This document shows, one piece after another, positions 9,232 through 17,404 of a stretch of DNA of 64,000 nucleotides. Each line of letters begins with the position of its first letter. Within the stretch, counting starts at the first letter, position 1. Made by a program: the position numbers and the translations under genes. Source of the DNA: Anaerohalosphaeraceae bacterium (lineage in GTDB: Bacteria > Planctomycetota > Phycisphaerae > Sedimentisphaerales > Anaerohalosphaeraceae). The notes beneath the pieces were generated by a model. The model searched no databases. It was not told the DNA's origin and was given only the letters and a program-made list of their open reading frames with translations. Where the stretch lies: the NCBI GenBank assembly GCA_035378985.1, contig DAOSUR010000007.1, forward strand, positions 62,001 through 126,000, written 5' to 3'.

Positions 9232-10362
9232 TTATTTGCGCTCCTCGGCCGCCTTTACGACAGCGTAAAAGGCCGGCTTGGGTTTTCCCTGCCGGTCAAA
9301 CAGAAGCGGATAATCGGACCGTCCGCGCACCGGCCAGTTGTTTCTCCAGGAGTTGCCGTCATGGACGTTCCAGAAGGTCACCCGGTCGATTTTGTCCGCG
9401 TGTTTGCAGAACAGGGCGAAAATATCTGCATACCGTTTGGCCAGTTTTTCCTGCATTTCATCGGGCAGACCGTCCGGCCACGGGTTCAGTTCTTTGCGGA
9501 GTTCGTAATTCTGGGAAATATCCGCTCCGGTTTGTCGGCTGGCGTGCGGGAGTACCGTCACATCCAATTCCGTAATCATCACCTTCAGTCCGAGGGCGGC
9601 AAAGGTTTCGATGCTTTTCTCGGCTTCTTCCAGCTCCGGATAATCCAGCCCCCAATGCCCCTGCATCCCGATCCCGTCGATCCGAATTCCTTTCTCCCGC
9701 AGTTCATTGACCAGACTGACGATGGCTTGCCGCTTGCCGGGCTTCCACTCGTCATAATCATTGTAATACAGTTCCGCCTCCGGGTCGGCGGCATGGGCAA
9801 ACTCGAAGGCCCTGGCGATATAATCCGGGCCGATGATTTGCAGCCACGGGCTCTTGCGCAGACTGCCGTCCGCCTCGATGGCCTCATTGACCACATCCCA
9901 GGCGTGGACACGGCCTTTGTAGCGGCCGACTACGGTTTCGATATGCTCCTTCATCCGCTGCAGGAGCATCTGTCTGCCCGCCGGACCGCCTTCGGCGTTT
10001 TGAAAGACCCATCGCGGGGTCTGGCTGTGCCAGACGAGGGTATGGCCCACAATAAACATCTTGCTTTTCTGCCCAAACTCCACAAACGCATCCGCCGTCT
10101 CGAATGTGTATTCCTCCGGTTTCGGATGAATGCTTTCCCATTTCATCGCGTTTTCTGCCGTAATCGTATTGAAGTGTTTGACCACCAGCGCTGTTTCCGA
10201 TGGGATCTTCCCGTGTATCTGGTCCGCATTCAGAGACGCACCCACCCGGAATCGGCCTTCAAAAACATCTTTGAGGGCCGGCTCTTCCTTTTCCGCAGAA
10301 CGGCCGGTTTGAACAAACAGAATCGCTGCCGCAAAAAGAATACCCCATTTCACCTGCTTCAT
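9232..10362 (-). CDS. Secreted GH10 endo-1,4-beta-xylanase
   Basis: A 376-residue single-domain GH10 enzyme with a signal peptide (MKQVKWGILFAAAILFVQTG). It has the family hallmarks: NAMKWESIHP, GHTLVWHSQTP, the acid/base E160 in VVNEAI, HWGLDYP, the nucleophile E265 in ITELDV, and FWNVHDGNSWRN. It hydrolyses the xylan backbone. ATG 10362 is preferred over 10380 because AAGGAA sits about 8 bases upstream and the signal peptide then begins normally. It follows the GPH symporter by 27 bp, so they are probably cotranscribed. Confidence 0.93.
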   Translation of the reverse strand: MKQVKWGILFAAAILFVQTGRSAEKEEPALKDVFEGRFRVGASLNADQIHGKIPSETALVVKHFNTITAENAMKWESIHPKPEEYTFETADAFVEFGQKSKMFIVGHTLVWHSQTPRWVFQNAEGGPAGRQMLLQRMKEHIETVVGRYKGRVHAWDVVNEAIEADGSLRKSPWLQIIGPDYIARAFEFAHAADPEAELYYNDYDEWKPGKRQAIVSLVNELREKGIRIDGIGMQGHWGLDYPELEEAEKSIETFAALGLKVMITELDVTVLPHASRQTGADISQNYELRKELNPWPDGLPDEMQEKLAKRYADIFALFCKHADKIDRVTFWNVHDGNSWRNNWPVRGRSDYPLLFDRQGKPKPAFYAVVKAAEERK

Positions 10363-10389
10363 TGGCTGATTCCTTTCCATTGCACAATG

Positions 10390-11802
10390 TTACTGAATCG
10401 ATCGGCTTTCATATTGTTTTCGACGTGCGATCAGGTCGCTTTCAATCTGCTTCATCCGCTGGTTGCTCAGCGGGTAAAAGAGCATCAGGGCTGCCCCAAG
10501 AAAGGCGAAAACCGACGGATAAAGACTCATGCTCATCCGAATGCCTGTCAGGGCTGTCGGGGTTTGTTCCGCATTTTCTGCGTTGTACCCGTAGGCCGCC
10601 AGAATCCAGGCCAGCAGGGCTCCGCCGATAGCTACTCCCATCTTCAAGGCAAAAAGCGAGGCGGCCATAATCAAAGCCGTCGCACGCCGGCCGTTCTTCC
10701 ACTCCGAATAATCGGCGGTATCCGTATAAATCGCCCATTGCAGAACGGAGACCGGTCCGACGGAAAAGGAGGCAATCAGCTGCAGGACCAGCAGCAGACC
10801 GAGGTTATCCCGATCCAGAAAATAAACGGCGGCTGTGGACAGACCGCAGAGGGTTAAAAAGAATAAATAGGCCTGCGGTTTGCCCAGCCGCAGGCTGAAC
10901 CATTTGGACAGGACCGCCCCCGCCAGCGTGAATACCGTGCCGGCCATCAGGTAGTAAGAAGACAGGTCGTCATGGGGAATGATTTTGGTCATTCCGAACA
11001 GACTGATTTCTCTGTCCTGAATATAGTATTTAAAGAAGTAGGGTATGCAGCTGCCGCGCATGACGATAAAGGCCAGCTGAAAGACGGTTGCTCCGCCGAT
11101 CAGGAGCCAGGGGAGATTGGTCAGCAAATCTTTTAAATCACGAAGAATCGGATTTTTCCCTTTGGGCGGCTGCACTCGTTCCCGCGTTGTGGTGAAGGTG
11201 ACCAGGAATAAAAGGACGGCTGCGCAGGAGAAAACGACCGCCGCCCATTGCCATCCGACGGTTTCATTGCCTTGGCCGAAGAACCGCACCATCCTTGTCA
11301 GAAGCAGCTGAACGCTGAAGGTGCCCACAAAGGCCAGGGCAAACCGGAAGGAGGACACCACCGTGCGGTCCATTGAGTCCGGCGTGATGACCCCCATCAG
11401 AGCGGAGTACGGCACATTGATGGCTGTATAAATCATCGTCATTGCCGTATAGGTTACATATGCCCAAATCAGTTTGCCCGTCGGTCCCAGATTCGGCGTG
11501 GTAAACATCAATACCCCCAGCACCCCGAACGGCACCGCACACCAGAGCAGCCACGGGCGGAATTTTCCCCATCGCGAATTCGTCCGGTCGGCAATCATCC
11601 CCATAATCGGGTCATTCACGGCGTCCCAGATTCGAGTCACCAGCATCATTGTTCCCAGCGCCGCCGCGGGAATCCCGAAGACGTCTGTATAAAAATAGGA
11701 TAGATAAATGATGAAAATCTGGAAAAAAAGGTTGGAAGCCGCATCGCCCAGACCGTAGCCGATTTTCTCACCGATTGAAAGTTTTTTCACTCCATTTTCC
11801 AT
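10390..11802 (-). CDS. GPH-family (MelB-like) sugar:cation symporter
   Basis: This 470-residue protein has about twelve hydrophobic segments. It carries the glycoside-pentoside-hexuronide family N-terminus (KIGYGLGDAASNLFFQIF, DAVNDPIMGMIADRTNSRWGKFRPW), whose acidic residues and R/GKFRPW loop are characteristic. Such carriers import oligosaccharides or glycosides with Na+ or H+. Between GH67 and GH10, the likely cargo is xylo-oligosaccharide, possibly with glucuronic acid; this is inferred. The start at 11802 has AGGAGA 6 bases upstream. The gap to GH67 is 34 bp. Confidence 0.9.
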   Translation of the reverse strand: MENGVKKLSIGEKIGYGLGDAASNLFFQIFIIYLSYFYTDVFGIPAAALGTMMLVTRIWDAVNDPIMGMIADRTNSRWGKFRPWLLWCAVPFGVLGVLMFTTPNLGPTGKLIWAYVTYTAMTMIYTAINVPYSALMGVITPDSMDRTVVSSFRFALAFVGTFSVQLLLTRMVRFFGQGNETVGWQWAAVVFSCAAVLLFLVTFTTTRERVQPPKGKNPILRDLKDLLTNLPWLLIGGATVFQLAFIVMRGSCIPYFFKYYIQDREISLFGMTKIIPHDDLSSYYLMAGTVFTLAGAVLSKWFSLRLGKPQAYLFFLTLCGLSTAAVYFLDRDNLGLLLVLQLIASFSVGPVSVLQWAIYTDTADYSEWKNGRRATALIMAASLFALKMGVAIGGALLAWILAAYGYNAENAEQTPTALTGIRMSMSLYPSVFAFLGAALMLFYPLSNQRMKQIESDLIARRKQYESRSIQ

Positions 11803-11836
11803 AAAAGTCTCCTGTGTTGTTCTCGGCTCTATGAAT

Positions 11837-13945
11837 TTACTGTTGTGCGTTCTTTTTTTCAATGGATGCGTCTGGAAATTGTCCGAAATAGTTTAAGCAG
11901 ACATCCCGCCACTGCCGGGCGTTGTCTGCCTGCAGGGCCAGCCGGCGGTTCACTTCATCGAAAATCGTCCGGTCGATTTTGCCTTCCAGCGTTTTCCAGG
12001 TCCGCTGCATCCGTTCCACGTATTCCACACCGCGCTGATAGCGGGCCTGCATCTCCTCCCAGAGCGTCCGTCCGGAACTCATCCGCCGGTCCCAGGGCAG
12101 ATGATGAAACCACAGCAGATATTTTTCCGGACAGGTTTTCGGGTCATCGAGGAGTTCCCGCAGCGGCGGATGATATTGGCTGACGGCATTGCTTCCTTTG
12201 GAGCTTCGGTCAAAACCGATTCCGGTTTTGGAGGCCCGGTGATAATAGGTGGAGCTCCAGTCATGCCGCACGGGATGCACGTAATCGGGGGCCGGTCCGT
12301 AGTGGTGGCCTTCCGCCATCAGGTGTGCCAGTCCCAGCGGCGTCATATAATCCACACAGGCCTCCCACGAGCCCGCCATCATTTCAGCAATGACGTTGAC
12401 CGCCTTTGGGCCGCGCGTCAGGGTCATCTGGATCCACTCCCGGGCGATTGTCTCCGCCGAGAGCGTATAATCCCAGGCCAGCCGGCCGAACGCATACCAG
12501 TTGGCCTGCGAGAAGGGATGTCCCGTCCAGTTGGCATCCGTCCCGATGCCCGACACGCCGGCGATTCCGCTGAGCGTATGTCCCTCCGCCGAGCCGTCCA
12601 CAATCCTGCCGACTGTGGTTCCCGGACCGTAGGCATAGGTGTCGGCCTCCAGAACCTCTTTCCACTGCGGCCCCAGATAGACCAGATGCTTGGCCTGGCC
12701 TGTGTATTCCTGCGTAATCTGAAGTTCAAGCATCAGCGGCGTTTTCGGCATCGCTCCAAAAAGCGGGTTAAATGGCTCGCGCGGCTGGAAATCCACGGGA
12801 CCGTTCTTGGTCTGGACCAGCACATTCGGAGCAAATTGTCCGTCCAGCGGCACAAACTCCAGATACGCGCATTTGGCCCGGTCTTCATCAATCGTCAGGT
12901 CGTACACAAACGAGCGCCACATCACAATCCCATGGAACGGTGCCAGCGCCTCCGCAAGCAGATTGGCACCGTCCGCATGGGTTCGCCCGTACATCTGCGG
13001 TCCGGGCTGTCCTTCTGAATACGCCTTGACCAGGAATCCTCCAAAGTCCGGAATCAGGGCATAGATTTCTTTGGCTTTTTCCTTCCACCAGTCCCGTACA
13101 GCCGGCTCCAGCGGGTCGCACGTTCCAAGCCCTCCCAGTTCCATCGGAGAGGTAAACTTGACGCTCAAATAGACTCGGATGCCGTACGGACGGAGCACCT
13201 GGGCAATCGCCGCCGTTTTTTTCAGATATGCTTCAGACAAAATTTGCGGCTGAGCGTTCACGTTGTTCAGTACGGCCCCGTTAATCCCGATAGAGGCGTT
13301 GGCTCTGGCATACACCTTGTACCGCGGGTCTATCCGTTCCGGAAGGTCCTGCCATTTCCAGATAGAGCGTCCGGCGTAGCCGCGCTCGACGCTGCCGTCC
13401 AGATTGTCCCAGTGATTCAGAAGGCGGCGGGCTATCCGCGGTTTTTCCCGGATAGACAGATTGTCAATCGGCCGGCCGGTCTGCAGAAGCCGCAGAAAAC
13501 AAAACCCCCCGTATAAAGCGCCTCGTTCCGTATTGCCCGCAATCACAATCACATCCTTGGAGTCTATTTTGACGGAACGGATAAGGAACCCTTCCTCCCC
13601 CAGTTCCTGCAATTCGGACAAATCGACAGGGCAGGAATCCGTCCGGAGCGTTTGAGCCGTCCCTATCCATACAGCCCCGTTTTGCGAAACAGATTCACGA
13701 ACAGACGGTTTTTCTCCCAGCAGCCCTCCCAACCCCTCCAGCAGTTCCTCCCGAACGGCACCGAACACATCGGTCGAAGGAATCACCAGTTCCCGAACCC
13801 GCTGCTGATATTGAGTGCGCAGCGGCTCCTCGAGCGGGTCATACCGCAGCCACAATCGGCTGCCGTCGTCCGCCCGGCTGCAGGAGGCTGTCAGCATCCA
13901 TCCGATGACTGCAAGCCAAAACACTGTTTTTTCCCTTCTTTGCAT
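11837..13945 (-). CDS. aguA: GH67 alpha-glucuronidase
   Basis: The 702-residue exported protein (hydrophobic leader; a Cys near residue 22 makes a lipoprotein possible) matches GH67 along its length. Motifs include RRLLNHWDNLDGSVERGYAG, the catalytic-acid motif VKAYSEGQPGP (E311), and the acidic pair in EFVPLDGQF...FQPREP (~363-390). GH67 removes 4-O-methyl-glucuronic acid from the end of xylo-oligosaccharides, complementing GH30 and GH10 and feeding GH3. AGGAG precedes the start by 9 bases. A strong leftward terminator (13965-13994) lies just upstream, so GH67 may need readthrough or a promoter within 13995-14071. Confidence 0.93.
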   Translation of the reverse strand: MQRREKTVFWLAVIGWMLTASCSRADDGSRLWLRYDPLEEPLRTQYQQRVRELVIPSTDVFGAVREELLEGLGGLLGEKPSVRESVSQNGAVWIGTAQTLRTDSCPVDLSELQELGEEGFLIRSVKIDSKDVIVIAGNTERGALYGGFCFLRLLQTGRPIDNLSIREKPRIARRLLNHWDNLDGSVERGYAGRSIWKWQDLPERIDPRYKVYARANASIGINGAVLNNVNAQPQILSEAYLKKTAAIAQVLRPYGIRVYLSVKFTSPMELGGLGTCDPLEPAVRDWWKEKAKEIYALIPDFGGFLVKAYSEGQPGPQMYGRTHADGANLLAEALAPFHGIVMWRSFVYDLTIDEDRAKCAYLEFVPLDGQFAPNVLVQTKNGPVDFQPREPFNPLFGAMPKTPLMLELQITQEYTGQAKHLVYLGPQWKEVLEADTYAYGPGTTVGRIVDGSAEGHTLSGIAGVSGIGTDANWTGHPFSQANWYAFGRLAWDYTLSAETIAREWIQMTLTRGPKAVNVIAEMMAGSWEACVDYMTPLGLAHLMAEGHHYGPAPDYVHPVRHDWSSTYYHRASKTGIGFDRSSKGSNAVSQYHPPLRELLDDPKTCPEKYLLWFHHLPWDRRMSSGRTLWEEMQARYQRGVEYVERMQRTWKTLEGKIDRTIFDEVNRRLALQADNARQWRDVCLNYFGQFPDASIEKKNAQQ

Positions 13946-13964
13946 TCTTTCGGGCTCCTGATGT

Positions 13965-13994
13965 CAAAAAAAGGGGCCTGTTTTTCACAGGCCC
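13965..13994 (-). terminator. Intrinsic terminator/attenuator between the pseudopilin and GH67 genes
   Basis: Perfect 8-bp stem (GGGCCTGT / ACAGGCCC) with a 5-base loop, followed leftward by seven T. It lies 78 bases past the pseudopilin stop and only 20 bases before the GH67 start. Confidence 0.85.
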
Positions 13995-14071
13995 TCAGCA
14001 TTTCACCATACGATACCGTCAAAGAGACTCGGCCGCCCGAACAGGCCTCCCGGCGGGTTAGGGGTGCCGGC

Positions 14072-14878
14072 TCACTTTGACCCGGGATTGCGTTCATAAA
14101 ACAACGGCAGGTTCATCACCCACATTCCCGGCCGCTGGGGCTTTTTCTCATAATCTTCCCGGACAAACAAATCTTCTTTGCGGAAGGACTCTACATGGCC
14201 GTCATAAAAAGCGACATTGGCCCCTTCGCTGTGACGGTAAATCACCGGACCATGCAGATTGTACTGGCTCTTGTATTCATCAATGGACAATTGACCGGCC
14301 AGGTTCCACCCTCTGGCAGGATCTGCGGAATACCAGTGGGTCCACCAGTCAATCCCGTCAATGAATGCCAGCCGTTCCGCCGGCAGGGTCATCGTCCGGA
14401 TGGTGTGGCCTATATACAAGTTGTACGACGGATTGTTGATGTAGTCAAAGCCGCCCCATTCGGTCGAATTCATCGCATAACTGGTTAAAACTCCCTGACT
14501 GCTCACATTGGCCAGATTCTTGCTGATTTTGTCCGCCGGGCACATCAGTTTCCTCGGAATCCCGTAATACCGGGGCTCCTCACTGCTCCGCAGACTCTCC
14601 ACATCCAGAATCGCCCGAAACCCGTCATTGCGAATCCAGTCTACGCGCCAGGCGCTGGTCGGGGAGGTCTTGTAGCACAGCGGCACATATGCCCCTTTGT
14701 ACTCGTTCGCGTACACTTGGTTGGCCGTCCCGATGGATTTCAGGTTGTTGCTGCACAGAACACGCATCCCGTACTCTTTCGCTCGCCGGAGGGCAGGCAC
14801 TATGATGGCCAGCAGCAGTCCGATGATGGCAATGACCACCAGCAGCTCAATTAATGTAAAGGCCTTTTTGGTTTTCAT
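14072..14878 (-). CDS. Type IV pseudopilin-like protein with H-x9-DG motif
   Basis: This 268-residue protein begins with a class III prepilin signal (KKAFTLIELLVVIAIIGLLLAIIVPALRRAKE) ready for N-terminal methylation and pilin-like membrane insertion. The rest is globular and contains HSEGANVAFYDGH, the H-x9-DG signature of large planctomycete/verrucomicrobial pseudopilin families. These are abundant in such genomes and their function is not established. Start ATG 14878 is chosen because the pilin signal follows directly; the ribosome site is weak. Its position in the xylan locus suggests surface display beside the exported dockerin proteins. Confidence 0.85.
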   Translation of the reverse strand: MKTKKAFTLIELLVVIAIIGLLLAIIVPALRRAKEYGMRVLCSNNLKSIGTANQVYANEYKGAYVPLCYKTSPTSAWRVDWIRNDGFRAILDVESLRSSEEPRYYGIPRKLMCPADKISKNLANVSSQGVLTSYAMNSTEWGGFDYINNPSYNLYIGHTIRTMTLPAERLAFIDGIDWWTHWYSADPARGWNLAGQLSIDEYKSQYNLHGPVIYRHSEGANVAFYDGHVESFRKEDLFVREDYEKKPQRPGMWVMNLPLFYERNPGSK

Positions 14879-14963
14879 AATCGTTCTCTTCTCTCTCTGT
14901 CTCTTCGTTTGGTACCGTATAGATTTTTTCATCGGCCCGCTTGCAGGGCCTTTTGTTCAAAGG

Positions 14964-15006
14964 CGGCGGCCCGGAATTCGGCCCTCCCGCTTTGTCCGGG
15001 CCGCCG
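14964..15006. repeat. GC-rich hairpin between PEP-CTERM and pseudopilin genes
   Basis: Perfect 12-bp arms (CGGCGGCCCGGA / TCCGGGCCGCCG) enclose a 19-base loop, just past the PEP-CTERM stop. There is no T-run on the leftward strand, so it is more likely an mRNA-stabilising or pausing structure than a full terminator. Confidence 0.6.
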
Positions 15007-15029
15007 TTCTGTTCGAAATCTCGAACTGC

Positions 15030-15686
15030 TTATTTCTGCTTCCGAATGCTCAGCAGGGCACCCGTTGCCAGCAGGGCCAGCGTAGCCGGTTCCGGAACGC
15101 CGGTCAGCTGAGCGTTGTCAAAATACATATCCGTCGGAGCGCCGCCGCCGGTATTCAGGGCCAGAATGATTTCAACCCATCCGGGATTCGGCGTAACCTG
15201 AGCCCGATACGCACTGTAGTCCACGCTGAGCGTCTGGGTCCGCTGCGGGGAGCCGGGCCACCAGTAGAAATTCAGCGGTGTGGTCCCGGTTACCGACTGC
15301 CACCCGGCACCCTGGGCATTCATATACACCATATAAATCTGGGTGTATCCGCCCGAGATGGTTCCGTCATTGGCCCGCACCGTCATATCAATTGAGAATG
15401 TCGAGCTGCTCATAAACGCCGCACGCTGGGCCGCGTTCAGTTTGATCGAAAGGGCCTGCGCCCAGCCCGACTGGTCCACGCGGAGACTCTGGCTGCCCAG
15501 CGTTGCACCGATGGTGCTGGCGCTGTATTTGGCCGGCAGCGTTTCAATCGGAACCTGTCCCTGTCCCCAGTCAATCCAGCCGTCCCCGCTGTTGGGCATC
15601 GATTCCCAGTTGCCGATGACCAGGGCCGGGGCCTGTATACTCACCAGCAAAAGGCCTGCCAGCGCCAATCCAATCCACTTGTTCAT
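15030..15686 (-). CDS. PEP-CTERM sorted exported protein, unknown function
   Basis: The 218-residue protein has a signal peptide (MNKWIGLALAGLLLVSIQAPA) and a C-terminal PEP-CTERM tail (VPEPATLALLATGALL, then a short basic end), the sorting signal cut by exosortase. The central ~165 residues (VIGNWE... to YFDNAQ) are about two thirds identical by eye to residues ~25-200 of the next upstream gene. They form a predicted beta-rich carbohydrate-binding-like module that I do not recognise. GGAGGAAGG precedes ATG 15686. No exosortase gene is in the window. A role in binding polysaccharide at the cell surface is inferred from location only. Confidence 0.85.
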   Translation of the reverse strand: MNKWIGLALAGLLLVSIQAPALVIGNWESMPNSGDGWIDWGQGQVPIETLPAKYSASTIGATLGSQSLRVDQSGWAQALSIKLNAAQRAAFMSSSTFSIDMTVRANDGTISGGYTQIYMVYMNAQGAGWQSVTGTTPLNFYWWPGSPQRTQTLSVDYSAYRAQVTPNPGWVEIILALNTGGGAPTDMYFDNAQLTGVPEPATLALLATGALLSIRKQK

Positions 15687-15781
15687 TTTTCCTTCCTCCA
15701 AAAGTTTCTTGTTCTCGTTCTCTTTTGCCCTGCGCCTCAGGGCTCGGTTCTACTGCATCTCACACACTTCGACACGCTCGG

Positions 15782-15811
15782 AAAAGGAGCCGGCCCGTTA
15801 AGACCGGCTCC
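15782..15811 (-). terminator. Hairpin terminator after the LamG-dockerin gene
   Basis: Perfect 8-bp stem (GGAGCCGG / CCGGCTCC), 10-base loop, followed leftward by TTTT. It lies 16 bases past the stop at 15827. Confidence 0.6.
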
Positions 15812-15826
15812 CGTTTTTCTTTCGGT

Positions 15827-17356
15827 TTACCACGTCGGCTCACAGAGCGGGTCCGACCCGAACAGCTGCGGGTCATTGCACACCAGCCACGACTGAGCAA
15901 TATACACAAAGTCATTCAGGTCAATCATACAGTCGCGGTTGAAGTCGCCCGCCAATCCCTGACCCCGCTGGAAGACCTGCTCGCAGTTCTGCGGCTCGAT
16001 TTCCAGCCGACCCTGGGCATAGTGAGCCGCTACGCGCTCTGAACTGAGCACACCGGCATAGATGGCAAACTCATCCATCCACCCCTTGAAAACGTTGTAG
16101 ATGTATCCCCGGTTGTTTTCTCCGCCGATGACCAAATGGTCCTGTTCCGGTCCCAGCCGGGCCGGCAGACCCGTCCGTCCAACCACCGTGGAGCCGACCA
16201 ATTGCCCGTCCAGGAACAGCTGAATCTGCATCTGGTCCGGATTGCCGCCGTACCCTTCGTCGTAAGTCACCACATAATGGTGCCATCCGCCGTCAGAGGG
16301 GGTCGCCGTCCCCGGATACCAGAAATCCAGATCGTTGGCATCCGTTGTACCATTCAGAATTCGAAGATTGCCCAGCGTATTTGCGGCCGGTCCCGCCTGT
16401 CCAAAGCCCGGAGCAAAATCTTCTCGGGTGTAAGGGCCGATCTGCTGGAAGAACATCCCGTACTGTTCCATCATTTCAATCTTGGCCCAGAACTCAAATG
16501 TAATGTCATCCGGGGCAAAAGAGTACTGGTCCCCGTAGGTTCCGCCCCAGCTCGGATTATTGATTTTGGAGGCGGCCACACAGCCGCTGGAGGTGCCGTT
16601 CAGATAAATGGCATTCCCCATGCCGATGTTGGCAGCCAGACTTGCCCCGGGACGCTGCTGCACCCAGTAGTTGTTCGGCGACGAATCCGCCAGCGGGATT
16701 TTATCAAACTTCAGATACAGCACCGGATTGTCCTGCCGAACCAGTTCTTCATATGTCTGCGGAAGAATAATCTGGGCATTGTCAAAATACATCTCCGGCG
16801 GGGCGCCGCCGCCCGTATTCAGGGCCAAAACAATCTCAATATAGTCCGGGCTGGTAATCTGGTCTCGAAACGCCTTATAATCCACCACAAGCGTCTGGGT
16901 CCGCTGCGGCGAGCCAGACCACCAGTAAAAGTTCAGCGGGGCGTCCGTCACCACGGCTGTAAAGCCGGGTCCCGGTGCATTCATATAAACGGTGTGAATC
17001 TGCGTATAACCGCCCGTGATGCTTCCGTCATTGGCCGCCACCGTCATATCAATCGAAAATTTCTCACCCGCCATAAACGCAGCACGCTGCTCGGCGTTCA
17101 GCTGAATCGACAGACTCTGCCCCCACCCCGACTGTATCACTTTCAAGCTTTGACTGCCGCGGGTGGCTCCAATCGTTGCATACTGATATTTCGACGGCAT
17201 ATTGTTGGCCGAATCGACCGATTCCTTATTTCCCCAGTCAATCCATCCGTCCGGTGTTCCTTCCCAGTCTCCGATTACCACCGCATAAGTCGGTGCGGCC
17301 GCCAGCATCAGCCAGACCGCACAAAAAGCCGTAACTGTCTTCATTCGATTGCTCAT
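15827..17356 (-). CDS. Exported protein: DNAQ-type N-domain + LamG + dockerin
   Basis: The 509-residue protein has a signal peptide (cut near PTYA-VV). Residues ~25-200 repeat the domain of the neighbouring PEP-CTERM protein (GDWEGTPDGWIDWG... PLNFYWWSGSPQRTQT... YFDNAQ). Residues ~205-440 are a LamG/concanavalin-A-like lectin fold (LYLKFD, DITFEFWAKIE, GGWHHYVVTYD, WMDEFAIYAGVLSSERVAAHYAQG). The C-terminus has one dockerin-like repeat (GDFNRDCMIDLNDFVYIAQSWL). No catalytic motif is seen, so a glycan-binding or scaffolding role is likely. GAGGAGA precedes the start by 7 bases. The genes at 17405-18604 and 15030-15686 flank it in the same direction. Confidence 0.85.
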   Translation of the reverse strand: MSNRMKTVTAFCAVWLMLAAAPTYAVVIGDWEGTPDGWIDWGNKESVDSANNMPSKYQYATIGATRGSQSLKVIQSGWGQSLSIQLNAEQRAAFMAGEKFSIDMTVAANDGSITGGYTQIHTVYMNAPGPGFTAVVTDAPLNFYWWSGSPQRTQTLVVDYKAFRDQITSPDYIEIVLALNTGGGAPPEMYFDNAQIILPQTYEELVRQDNPVLYLKFDKIPLADSSPNNYWVQQRPGASLAANIGMGNAIYLNGTSSGCVAASKINNPSWGGTYGDQYSFAPDDITFEFWAKIEMMEQYGMFFQQIGPYTREDFAPGFGQAGPAANTLGNLRILNGTTDANDLDFWYPGTATPSDGGWHHYVVTYDEGYGGNPDQMQIQLFLDGQLVGSTVVGRTGLPARLGPEQDHLVIGGENNRGYIYNVFKGWMDEFAIYAGVLSSERVAAHYAQGRLEIEPQNCEQVFQRGQGLAGDFNRDCMIDLNDFVYIAQSWLVCNDPQLFGSDPLCEPTW

Positions 17357-17404
17357 CGGTTATCTCCTCTTCTTCGAATAAGGTTCCCGTCACACTCCGC
17401 CGTT

